From Guillardia theta CCMP2712 (taxonomy: Eukaryota; Cryptophyceae; Pyrenomonadales; Geminigeraceae): a DNA stretch of 23,476 bases. Numbering within the stretch: position 1 is the first letter of the stretch; each line of letters opens with the position of its first letter. The stretch covers positions 37,983 to 61,458 of the forward strand of contig NW_005434575.1 in NCBI RefSeq assembly GCF_000315625.1, given 5' to 3'. The position numbers and the translations under genes were made by a program. The notes under the pieces are model-generated. The model did no database searches. It was not told where the DNA came from and saw nothing but the letters and a program-made list of their open reading frames with translations. Of the stretch, positions 1-8,105 are shown in pieces.

Positions 1-54
1 GGAGGAGGAGGAGGAGGAGGAGGAGGAGGAGGAGGAGGAGGAGGAGGAGGAGGA
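1..54. repeat. (GGA)n microsatellite
   Basis: A nearly perfect GGA tandem opens the window. On the minus strand it is TCC and lies inside the ZPR1 intron that starts at position 87 and runs off the left edge, so it is read here as intronic pyrimidine-rich repeat and not as a Ser tract. Confidence 0.9.
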
Positions 55-87
55 GAATGTGTCTATTGTCTGCTCGATCCGCTTCAC

Positions 88-880
88 CTTGTTGAAGTGC
101 GGGATGCAGGTTGCGTAGACTTTCTCTTCCTCCTCCGGTGACTTACACGAGGGACACATCTGATCAGCCAAGTCAGCCGCACTACCTAAGAAGCAAGCAA
201 GGGAACAGAGGAGCGAGAACAAGCAAGGGAGGAGGGATGGGAGTGAAGGAGGGGAGGGGAGGTAAAGATAAAGGGAAGCGACCATCTTGAAGCAATCGAC
301 TTGACATTCATCGCTCATCATCTGACAGTCAGGCGTCACTGGCAACGAGCTCGAAGCTCCTCTTCCTCTTGCCTTCTCGTCCATCACTCTCGGGAGGACC
401 TTGCGATCTGTGAAGGACACAACGTTGTTGACGAGTCGACTACCTCCCCCCCCGAGGTTCGAGACATGAGTAACCGATCGAGCTACAGAAGCACGTCAAT
501 CTCTGTCACCGACGTAAAAGCAGCAGCACCATCCTCGTGATCGTCGTCCTGCTCTTGCACCGTTGCTGTGACCCCCACGCTAGCATCCTACTCAGGTTGT
601 AACGACAAGACAGACAGCGAGAAACAACCTCGGCTCTGCTTCTCACAAAATCTTGACGAGAAAGTCTTGGGTCGTTGGCATTGATACTCTCAATGAAGCT
701 GAATCATCGTCATCTTCACTACGTTCACTACCCACAACAACCACGGTCTCCTTATCATCACCATCATTATCATCACCACCACTACCACTATCATAATCAA
801 TATCGTCGTCGTCATCATCATCATCCTCGTCATCCTTGTCATCATCATCATCGCCATCGTCGTTATCATCGTCCTCCACC

Positions 881-941
<61 letters not shown>

Positions 942-994
942 CGTCGTCGTCCTCCTCCTCCTCTTCCTCCTCCTCCTCTTCGTGGTCATCGTCC

Positions 995-1047
<53 letters not shown>

Positions 1048-1981
1048 GTCATCATTTCTACCTATTTCCTGACGGGTCTCGCAGGATCAGCTCGAACGTC
1101 TCACCGTCCAAGAGGTCTTGAAGACGCGAGCCGACTATTCTGATCTGCACCCGCCAGACTTGAGCGACCGCCGACTTCACAACTTCACAGCACCTGATCC
1201 CTCATGCTCAAGTCTTGTGCCTCAGTCGCACCAGCGTACAAGGCCTGCTTTCCAGTCAGAGGCAGCGAGCAAGCCAGTCAGAGGCAGAGAAGGTCACTAG
1301 TAGCACCAGCGTCTTGTTTAAGTCTTCTTGAGCTCGCATCAGGAACCCTTCGACGGTGTTGAGAGAGCCTCGTTGAGCAGGAGGAGGAATCTCAAAATCG
1401 AGAGAAGGGAGGGCGATGGAAGCAAATGAAGACTTGATGACCTGCGGCAGCTCTCAGCTCTTTCTTCTCAGCTTTTTTTCTCCGTCCCCCCGTCCCCCCG
1501 TCCCCCCTCGCTCGCTTCCTTGCTTCAGCTTCACCTGTCTGTTCAGATCCTCTCGCTTCTGCACGTGGAGGAGGTATCGAACGCCTAGGGGGCGAATCTC
1601 ACTCGCTTCCTTCACCTCGTTGCTTCTGTATCCGCACTCGTCGCATTCGAACGCCATCACGACCACCCGACCGAAGTGAGGGATCTCGATCGGGAGTATG
1701 TTTGTCTTTCCTTGTTGCTCGCATGCCATGCACAAACTTTCGACGTTCAAGCACTCGTTCAACTCTGCTCGCAGCACAGGGAACGCCTGGTATGCCTCCG
1801 TCGAAGAGGCGTTGTCTGTGCTCCCTTGGTGACATTCCATGACAGAGTTGCCCGCACATGGGCCTTTCCCTCCTCGTAACGACAAAGAAACCGGCGCGTA
1901 ACTCACGAATCGTTCCGCCATGGCAGATTCGACAAGGAGCAGGAGAGCCACAGCCCCGAACCTCCGAGCTCTTGCCTGCAT
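88..1981 (-). CDS. ZPR1: ZPR1 zinc-finger protein, 5' part (3' end outside window)
   Basis: ZPR1 proteins bind, and help fold, translation elongation factor eEF1A. Exons on the minus strand: 1981-1535, 1441-1307, 1244-1189, 1139-1062, 698-629, 587-530, 482-400 and 159-88, giving 999 nt (333 codons) with all phases consistent. Exon 1 holds zinc finger 1 (CMAC...CDEC around IPHFGRVVVMAFECDECGYR). Exon 2 reads LDFEIPPPAQRGSLNTVEGF, exons 4-5 read ELILRDPSGNS then FIES, and exon 8 opens zinc finger 2 (CPSC...IPHF), which an intron splits at IPHFNK. All are family hallmarks. The start is the first ATG; residues 1-24 look like a signal peptide (basic start, AVALLLLV core, AMA before the cut). Exons 3, 6 and 7 are less certain; exon 5 could instead end at a GTGAGA donor 18 nt earlier. 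The family is certain, exact junctions partly inferred. Confidence 0.88.
699..1061 (-). repeat. Triplet-repeat-filled intron of ZPR1
   Basis: Intron 4 of ZPR1 (donor GTAGAA, acceptor ATTCAG) is 363 nt, far longer than the roughly 41-50 nt introns around it. From about 741 to 1056 it is made of ATC, TTG, TCG and CCT triplets on the plus strand. These create false Asp-, Met-, Ser- and His-rich open frames. Reading the intron in the ZPR1 frame meets TAG at once, so retention would truncate the protein. Confidence 0.75.
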
Positions 1982-2531
1982 CTTCAAAGCAGGGGAACCA
2001 CGTGAAGCAGCTACCTCGCTCCCTCCTCGTCTCCTGCCATCTCCCCCCTGCCTTGCCACTCCTCCTCGAGCTTGTCCTGTCGGGCGATCACAAGAATCAC
2101 ATCTGAGGGCCACGCCGGGCCACAGCCTGTCCTTTTACTCAAAGTCCGTCACAGGCTCGCTCGGAGGCGGCCCGGCCCGGCCCGCGGCCCGGGCGCGGAG
2201 TCACTGAGTCACGGTTCAAGTCACTGTCTCTTTACTAAAAGAGTCACTGTATGATGGCGCGGCCGGGCACCGTCACGCTCAGCGGAAGTGACTAGTACCT
2301 CCGCCGGCCCGGGACTCAGTACGGCCGGGCCGTCACTGCCCGCCGCCGCCGGGCTCGCCGATCGCCGCCGACCGTACTCTTCAGTGACAAGTTGAGTCCC
2401 GGGTATGCGAACCAGCCCAGCCTCAATGGCACTCACTGTCAGGATCGTGAAGCAACGTGACAACTGAGCTGATCAACTTGATGTCACTTCGATCAACCGC
2501 ATGCGGCAGCGGCAGCTCACTCAGTTTATTC
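1982..2531. promoter_or_regulatory. GC-rich intergenic island with GAGTCAC repeats
   Basis: This gene-free stretch lies upstream of ZPR1 and downstream of the ABC transporter, both on the minus strand. Between about 2110 and 2400 it is very GC-rich (GGCCCGGCCCGG, GCCGCCGCCGGG) and carries repeated GTCACTG words, for example at about 2202, 2221, 2243 and 2332, with the reverse form near 2391. GAGTCAC resembles a bZIP/AP-1 type half-palindrome. A promoter role for ZPR1 is inferred from position only. Confidence 0.4.
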
Positions 2532-4757
2532 TCAGCATGGTAGAGACTGAATAAGATGCGAGAAAATACTGTCCCGTTTGGAAATCAAGTCATCGTAGTG
2601 TCCCTCTTCGACAATCCTTCCTCCGTCGATTACAGCGATCCTCTGCGAGCCTGCGAGCTGATCGAGCGTCAGGTCTCCCTGGGAGCAGTCGGTGCACTTA
2701 CAGTCGAAGTTCTGTGGGCGATCAAGAGCGTGCTACGACCCTCCATCAGACGTTCTAAGGCTTCTTTCACCTGCCGCAGCTCCTTCAGTCCCACAAGACC
2801 CTCAGCCTTGCACTGCACCAGCTGCTCGCTTGCATTGTCTAGCGCACTGGTTGCTTCATCCAAGATCAGGATTTTAGGGTCTCGAATCATCGCCCTGGCA
2901 ATCGCTATTCGCTGCCTCTGCCCTCCCGAAAGCAGGCTCCCGCGCTCCCCAACTTGCGTTTGGAACCCGTCGGGCAGATCGACTGTAACGCGGTGAGCAG
3001 AGAGCAGAAGCAGGCACATGGTCAGGATCACCGATGAAGGACAAGGCGTTGGCCCTTCTCGCAGCATCTTGAATATCTACAGTTGCAAACTCTGAAATGG
3101 ACCGTTTGGCATGCGGGCGGCCGTAGGCAATGTTAGCTTCAATGGTATCCGAGAATAGGATCGGATCTTGGTTGACAACAGCAATCTGCTTCCGTATCCA
3201 TGAAGCAGAGAGTGTAGACATGTTGATTCCGTCTAACAATATCTGCACAAGAGTCTACTCAGACCATGTCGAGCAGCATCCATGTTACCTTCCCACTCGA
3301 CGGCTCGTACAACCTCGTGATCAACGCAGCTATGGTACTCTTCCCGCCACCACTCGGACCTGTCAACGCCAACGTCTCTCCCTGACGTGAGTAAGTCAGC
3401 TCACGTGCCTGATCTCAACCGTGGCGGCTCACCTTATGAAGTTGAATAGTAACGCCAGAGAGAACCAACGCATCTGGTCGTGATGGATAGGCAAAGCAAA
3501 CATTGCACACTTCTATATTTCCTTCAATGCTGTCTAGGACTCTGCCATCGTCCTGATTCACTGAAGGCTTTCGATCTAGAATCTCGAAGACCCTCTGCGC
3601 ACACATCTTTATGTCAGTAGCTGTCCATCTATTTGGCATGGAGCAACATTAACAGCTGAGGGGTGAAGAAGAACTTCAAGTCAGAGGGAGCGGATCGAGT
3701 CACGCTCAGACACAGAGACACTCACTTGAGCGCTACTCAAGGCCTTGAGGGTTTCAGCGTACACCTAACGCGCAAGTCACTCTCACACAGGCATGCGAGC
3801 ATGGGATTGTTGACACACCTGAGATAATCCTGAGAATCCTAGGCCGACGGTCGCACTGTACATGGCAAAGGAGGTTAAGGCCCCGACAGTGATTAGGTTC
3901 CTTTCAACAAGAGTCCCTCCGTAGTACAAGACACCAAGCAAGGAGGTGAAGCCCCCAAATGCAAGACCGCCTAGAAACAAGCCTTCTGCATGAGCAGCAT
4001 GCTTCACGTCTTCTTGGGTCGAGTTCAACAAGTTTGCATACTCTTCGCCCTCATAATCCTCCATTGAAAAAAGTCTGACAGTCCTTATGTTGGCCAGCTT
4101 TTCGTCCACCGAGCTTGCGATGCGGGAGATGTTTTCCTTCATCTTCTTGGACATCTTCTTGGCTCTCATGCCATAGAGCATCCCCGTGACCCCGACAAGA
4201 GGAACTACTCCCAGTGTCGCAACCGTAAGCCGAGGTGAGATAGAGAAAAGCATGATCGAGCCACCTAGAGCTGAGTTCGTGTACCTGTACACCTTGGCGA
4301 AGTTGCTTGTCGTCGCATTTGCCATGGCTTGAACATCATCGGTCATTCTACACTGCATGTCTTGCACCGGTGTCTGATCGAAGAAACCCGATTCTTGCTT
4401 CAGTATCGCCTTGAAGAGCTCGACGCGAAGCCTTTTGGACACAGAGTCTGAAGCGATTGTAAACAGATAAGTCCTCAGCCATGACCCAACTGCACCAACT
4501 GCAAACATGATGAGCGATGAGACGACTAGTTTTCGTTTGGCTTGAGTGTTGGAGCTGTTTGACATGCTATCGATCAAGTTGGATATGATCTTCGGGAAGG
4601 CAAGATTATTGACAGAGGTGAGCGACATTGCGATGCACGCTATAGCCAACGTCTTCTTGTCATCGTTAGAAATGAAGTTCAGGAGTCTCAAGAACAACTG
4701 CTTGTTGGTCTTCTCTTCGCTCCTCCTCTCTACTTCTCCCCCTTCCTCTTGCGCCAT
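2532..4757 (-). CDS. ABCB-type half transporter, complete
   Basis: This is a membrane ATP-dependent exporter half (one transmembrane domain, one nucleotide-binding domain) of about 600 aa. Exons: 4757-3819, 3764-3726, 3594-3433, 3381-3289, 3242-3032, 2982-2819, 2770-2702 and 2657-2532, giving 1803 nt with every phase matching. The first exon has the membrane domain, with hydrophobic spans such as [16 protein letters not shown] and [15 protein letters not shown]. The ATPase motifs all look intact: Walker [11 protein letters not shown]-loop VVNQDPILF, signature [15 protein letters not shown], Walker [13 protein letters not shown] and H-loop LIAHR. The C-terminus ends [15 protein letters not shown]...SLPC. 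The start MAQEEGG was chosen; an upstream in-frame ATG at 4826 is possible. It resembles ABCB8/ABCB10/TAP-like half transporters; the substrate and membrane cannot be told. A 48-nt intron (2771-2818) is stop-free and a multiple of three, so its retention would insert 16 residues. Confidence 0.93.
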
Positions 4758-4916
4758 CGTGCCAACTTGCGGCAGTTCTTTGTACGTGTGGAGGTCGTAA
4801 AAGTTTTGAAATTTTACCACCAGCATTGAAATGTATAGGGATACTTTCAATATGAACACCTGGAGGTGTATTGGTTGATCCCACCGGTGTATATGATAGG
4901 CTTTTATTATTATCTT

Positions 4917-4990
4917 TCTACCTAGGGTGGTCACCCCTACCCTACCCCTACCCCTACCCCTACCCCACTGGCTTGAATACCCCTACCCTC
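4917..4990 (+). repeat. Interstitial telomere-like (CCCCTA)n tract
   Basis: The plus strand reads CCCTACCCTACCCCTACCCC and continues with CCCCTA and CCCTA units, then AATACCCCTACCCTCC. The G-rich complement is TAGGG/TAGGGG, a telomere-like unit. It lies about 160 nt upstream of the ABC transporter start. The organism's true telomere repeat is unknown here, so the link to telomeres is inferred. Confidence 0.6.
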
Positions 4991-5461
4991 CTATGTACAG
5001 GGAAGGGGAAATGGAATGCGAAGAGGCAGCTATGTGGGAGATGTGATGGAAGAAGAGGAGGTGGAGCAGAGGGTACAAGATACCACCAGGCTAGGCGAGT
5101 AGCACCTTTGACGGTAACAGCTCAGGCACAGCGAAGGAGAGGAGAGTGGGAGCTTTGGAACGAATGGCAGGACATTGAAACCATACTTTTCAGGGCAATG
5201 CTTTGAACAACCAGTTCTTTGCCTGCAGAATTCACATGCCCCCTTTTCATCCTCAGTCCAGATGCTGATTGTTTTTGAATATTTTGTTTTTCCCACTGCT
5301 TTCAACAGCAATATCCTAGAATGGTTTGACCTGATTGCTATCGAAATTGTATTACGGTTGCTGTCCCAACATGCCTACAATGTATCTTCTTTGCCTTTCT
5401 GACTAATTCCTTGTTACAGAAAGCATGATTGGCAGAATCTTTAGGTGAACTCGATGCATGA
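4991..5461. other. Gene-poor stretch with a weak Cys-rich minus-strand frame
   Basis: No gene could be built here. A 93-codon minus-strand frame (5311-5030) contains CEFCRQRTGCSKHC, a C-x2-C-x5-C-x3-C pattern. Such patterns occur at the ends of some transposases, but the frame has no other family signature and its 3' half is low-complexity. Treat as unassigned. Confidence 0.3.
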
Positions 5462-5717
5462 ATGTTGACAACTTCTCGTTCTTGCGTGACTTTCTTGGTC
5501 TGCAGCCTTCCCAATCAATTTTTCTCCCTAAACGCGGTCGACGGCACTTGGGGGGCTTGTGACGATCCCTGGGGCTGCTACATCACCGACCCTTCGGTGC
5601 TCGAGGCGCTTGAGTTCGCGACCCGACTGATGATGCAAGCAGGTGGCCAAGGAGCCCATCGGACATCACGGAACGACTTGGGTTCCTGTCAGCTGGGGGA
5701 CGTGGGAGAACTACAAT
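5462..5717 (+). pseudogene. Possible broken gene fragment, unknown product
   Basis: Two coding-like frames abut with a one-base offset. The first (from ATG 5462 to about 5642) has high GC3 and reads DGTWGACDDPWGCYITDP then SVLEALEFATRLMMQ. The second (5643-5717) reads EPIGHHGTTWVPVSWGTW then ENYN and ends at a good donor, GTGAGA. No intron fits the switch because sequence on both sides looks coding, so either one base is wrong or the gene is decayed. The segment PSVLEALEFATRL faintly recalls extracellular solute-binding proteins, but this is not an assignment. The 5' end is uncertain and later exons were not found. Confidence 0.35.
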
Positions 5718-5965
5718 GTGAGATGATGCCGAGAGGGAAGAGGAGCATGACATGGAAGCCCGGCAGGTCGAGGGCGTTCCCACAGGCAAGGAGGGATACT
5801 GAAGGCTACACAAGCACTTAGTCGATACTGAAACGTGAGATTATCACAGAGAGATCTCTATGCGATTCCACCTACACACTGAAACCTTGAACACTGCTCG
5901 CTTGTTCCCTGACATGGCTCGATGTAACTGTAGCTAGGCATGAATTACAGTTTGCTTGTTGCTAT
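5718..5965. other. Intergenic, nothing assigned
   Basis: This stretch between the possible gene fragment and the stop codon of the ADP-ribosylglycohydrolase-like gene holds only short frames without recognisable families. It includes a GTGAGA donor-like start at 5718, so part of it may be intron or downstream exon of the fragment. Confidence 0.3.
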
Positions 5966-6898
5966 TCAGGAGCAAACACGTTTGATTTCTTTGTCGATGT
6001 CTTCCATGTCCGTCACTCGCTCGATCCAATCCATGGGCACACACTCAGCTCCCTGGCTAGCGGCCAAGCAAGCGCCAATGAAGCACGAACGTGAGCATTG
6101 ATCGCCTGAGGCCATGATGTTCTTTTTCACTGCCTCCTCATATGTCTCTGTCGTATTCAGAATGTAAACCGCAACCGTGAACGCTCCTGGCAACGCGCAG
6201 CTGCTGCCGAAGGCTTCTGCTGCTTCCACTTCGTTGCCGGTGAAGGCAAGAGCTTCCTTGACCTTGCTCTTGGCATCTGCAGTGAGGGGAGAAGAATCCT
6301 GCGTGGACCACTGAAGCGCCTCCTTCGCTGTTGCTCCGGTAGAGATTATGTGGTGAAGGATGTGCGAGCTTGCCATCCCGTACTCAACTGCAAGCTCATG
6401 GTTCTGATGCACTCTCATGGTCTCCTCCACCCTTGTAGCCCAGTCCTGGTCCGAATGAAAGCGCGAAAGAGCAAAGGGAACCTTGACCAGCGAGTTGGCT
6501 TGAGAGTCGTTCGCTCCGCACTCAGGGAAAGTCTTGCCGGCATCGATATTTGCGATCAGCTCCTTGGAAGCATGGTTGAGCCTCCCTGAGTATCCCTTGA
6601 GATACTCTGAGAACTTCTGCGCAAGGCGTGTAGGATCATATTGTGCGAGGCAGTTGAGGCTCTTTAGCATGCCGAGCCCTTCAGCACCATAGGGACTGAG
6701 CTGACCGGATTCGTAGGAATAGAAAGGGCAGCTAGGAGGCTCGAAGAATGCAGGGTCCTTGGGGCAGAGAGGAGCCTTGCGAGTGAGGGAGATGATCTTT
6801 TCGGGATCGTAGATCCAGTGAAGCCCCATGGATGCCGCATCCGCTACCAGCGCCCCCTTCATCGCTGCTGCGCACCGCGCCATCTTCACCATTGCCAT
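5966..6898 (-). CDS. ADP-ribosylglycohydrolase superfamily, J1-crystallin-like
   Basis: A single intronless frame of 310 aa. The DraG/ARH fold family removes ADP-ribose from proteins or related substrates, and a branch became lens J1-crystallins in jellyfish. Family signs are GALVADAASMGLHWIYD at residues 15-31, the PPSCPFYSYESGQLSPYG block, and the C-terminal metal-loop region ASGDQCSRSCFIGACLAAS. In classical hydrolases that loop is D-T-D; here it is GDQCSR, as I recall for the J1-like branch, so catalytic activity is uncertain. No signal peptide is seen, so it is probably cytosolic. ATG 6898 is followed by two further Met codons within six residues. The upstream flank is a GC-rich GAGTCAC island. 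Confidence 0.88.
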   Translation of the reverse strand: MAMVKMARCAAAMKGALVADAASMGLHWIYDPEKIISLTRKAPLCPKDPAFFEPPSCPFYSYESGQLSPYGAEGLGMLKSLNCLAQYDPTRLAQKFSEYLKGYSGRLNHASKELIANIDAGKTFPECGANDSQANSLVKVPFALSRFHSDQDWATRVEETMRVHQNHELAVEYGMASSHILHHIISTGATAKEALQWSTQDSSPLTADAKSKVKEALAFTGNEVEAAEAFGSSCALPGAFTVAVYILNTTETYEEAVKKNIMASGDQCSRSCFIGACLAASQGAECVPMDWIERVTDMEDIDKEIKRVCS

Positions 6899-7126
6899 GG
6901 AAGTTTCTGGTCACCCATCATTGTGGTCACCTCACGTCCCCAACTTCAAGTTTCAAAGTTTGCCGCGGGGGCCGCCCGGCGGCGAGCGCCCGCGGCGCTC
7001 CCGGCGGCGGGAGTCGGTGGCAGGTGAGTGAGTCACTGGCCACTCGACTCGGCGACTCAGGCCGCAACGGGCCAGGGGCCGGGGCCCGTCATCGGACTAC
7101 ACCGGTAGCGGCGCGGCAGCACACTG
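6899..7126. promoter_or_regulatory. GC-rich island with GAGTCAC motifs
   Basis: The sequence upstream of the ADP-ribosylglycohydrolase-like start is GC-rich (GGGGGCCGCCCGGCGGCG) and has GTGAGTGAGTCACTGG followed by GACTCGGCGACTCAG near 7024-7060. It shares the word family of the islands at 2.1 and 11.4 kb. The promoter role is inferred from position. Confidence 0.4.
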
Positions 7127-7985
7127 TCATTTCAGTAGGCAACATTGAACGCCGGGGCCCTTGCCAGTCACTGAGTTTTGCAGGGTCTGGTCGCCGCTGA
7201 AGCCCTCGAAGGTCCATGTCATCACGTTGGCCGCCGTGGTCTGGCTCTGGTCCAGCGCGAAGGCGTTCATCTTCCAGACCCTCACCCTGCCGTAGCTCGA
7301 GTCCGAGCCGATCACGATGGAGAACGGAAGTTGCTCGGCTCCCCGGCGCAGTACTGCGAATACGCCTGGTACACCTCCGGGTTCGGGTTGGTGGCGTAGA
7401 ACACCGCCCACTCGCTGGTGGTCGCGGGGTTGTAGATCTCGGGGTAGTCCTGGTAAGCGTAGGGCACCCCGGGCCGATCTCACCCGGCTGTGTCTGGGAC
7501 TCGCAGCTCTTCGAGCCTGGCAGGCAGATGTCATGAGCGGGGATGAGGCCCGGGAGATCGATGAGACGGAAGGTGAAGAGGTCCTCCCCGAAGATCCTCG
7601 AGATCTTCACCTTCCACTTCCCGAGCCCGTCCTCATAGGCCGTCAGCACCACGTCCCCCGCCACTGTTCACACAGCTCTGGCTTGCCGGGTCCCAGGAGG
7701 CCTGCGACGCGGCGGTGTAGACGACGCCGCCTCGGGCACCGTGAAGCGGGCATTCGCATTGCTCTGCAGCCCTGCAACCAGCCCTCCCGCGGTGGACTGC
7801 CCGACGCCGCAATCCCTGAGGATATACTGGACCGAGTCCCTCCAGTCGTTGGCTCCGTACAGGACGATGCCCTGATTGATGCTCCCCTTCAGGTGGATGC
7901 CCATGCAGTAAGGGTAGCAGGAGAAGCCCGTAAACCCAGGGATACAGGCCGGGTCGGGCACGGCGGAGTAGGGACAGTGAGGCAT
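7127..7985 (-). pseudogene. Unknown Cys-rich protein with four frameshifts
   Basis: A high-GC3 coding track runs from ATG 7985 to a TGA at 7127-7129, but its frame changes four times. The first frame has PHCPYSAVPDPACIPGFTG and GIVLYGANDWRDSVQYIL. It shifts near 7728-7733 (one G short) into GVVYTAASQASWDPASQ, near 7653-7659 (one extra G in a run of five) into GDVVLTAYEDGLGKWKVK, near 7466-7473 (one G short) into EIYNPATTSEWAVFYA, and near 7323-7330 (one C short) into PFSIVIGSDSSYGRVRV. Each shift sits at a short G/C run and no frame has an internal nonsense codon. This suggests sequencing or assembly error, or a very young pseudogene. A 5' exon may precede at an ATCAG acceptor near 8009. The family is not recognised; the many Cys and Trp residues suggest a secreted or lumenal protein. 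Confidence 0.6.
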
Positions 7986-8105
7986 GACGTAGATCGCTGC
8001 GTACTGATTTTTAACTTAACTTTGAGTAAAGATCTTCAAAGTACGGTTTAGCCTTGGCAGTTTAGCCGCCCGGCTTTCACGCTTCGTCATATTGCGAAGC
8101 GCCGA

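Noticed and set aside
643-879. Asp-rich open frame on the minus strand
   Set aside because: It is a reading of the triplet microsatellite in the ZPR1 intron. The true exon 5 (698-629) overlaps its end in another frame and shows FIESINANDPRLSRQDF, the conserved ZPR1 continuation.
675-1121. His-rich, Ser-rich and Met-rich frames over the same repeat
   Set aside because: They are frame shadows of the ATC/TTG/CCT triplets, with no complex sequence of their own.
2669-3067. ABC transporter C-terminus ending ...[12 protein letters not shown]
   Set aside because: That frame reads through two short introns. Splicing them (2771-2818, 2658-2701) restores the expected [19 protein letters not shown] end.
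5030-5311. Cys-rich minus frame as a transposase C-terminus
   Set aside because: Only four cysteines in a loose pattern, no catalytic domain nearby, no terminal inverted repeats and no target duplication seen.
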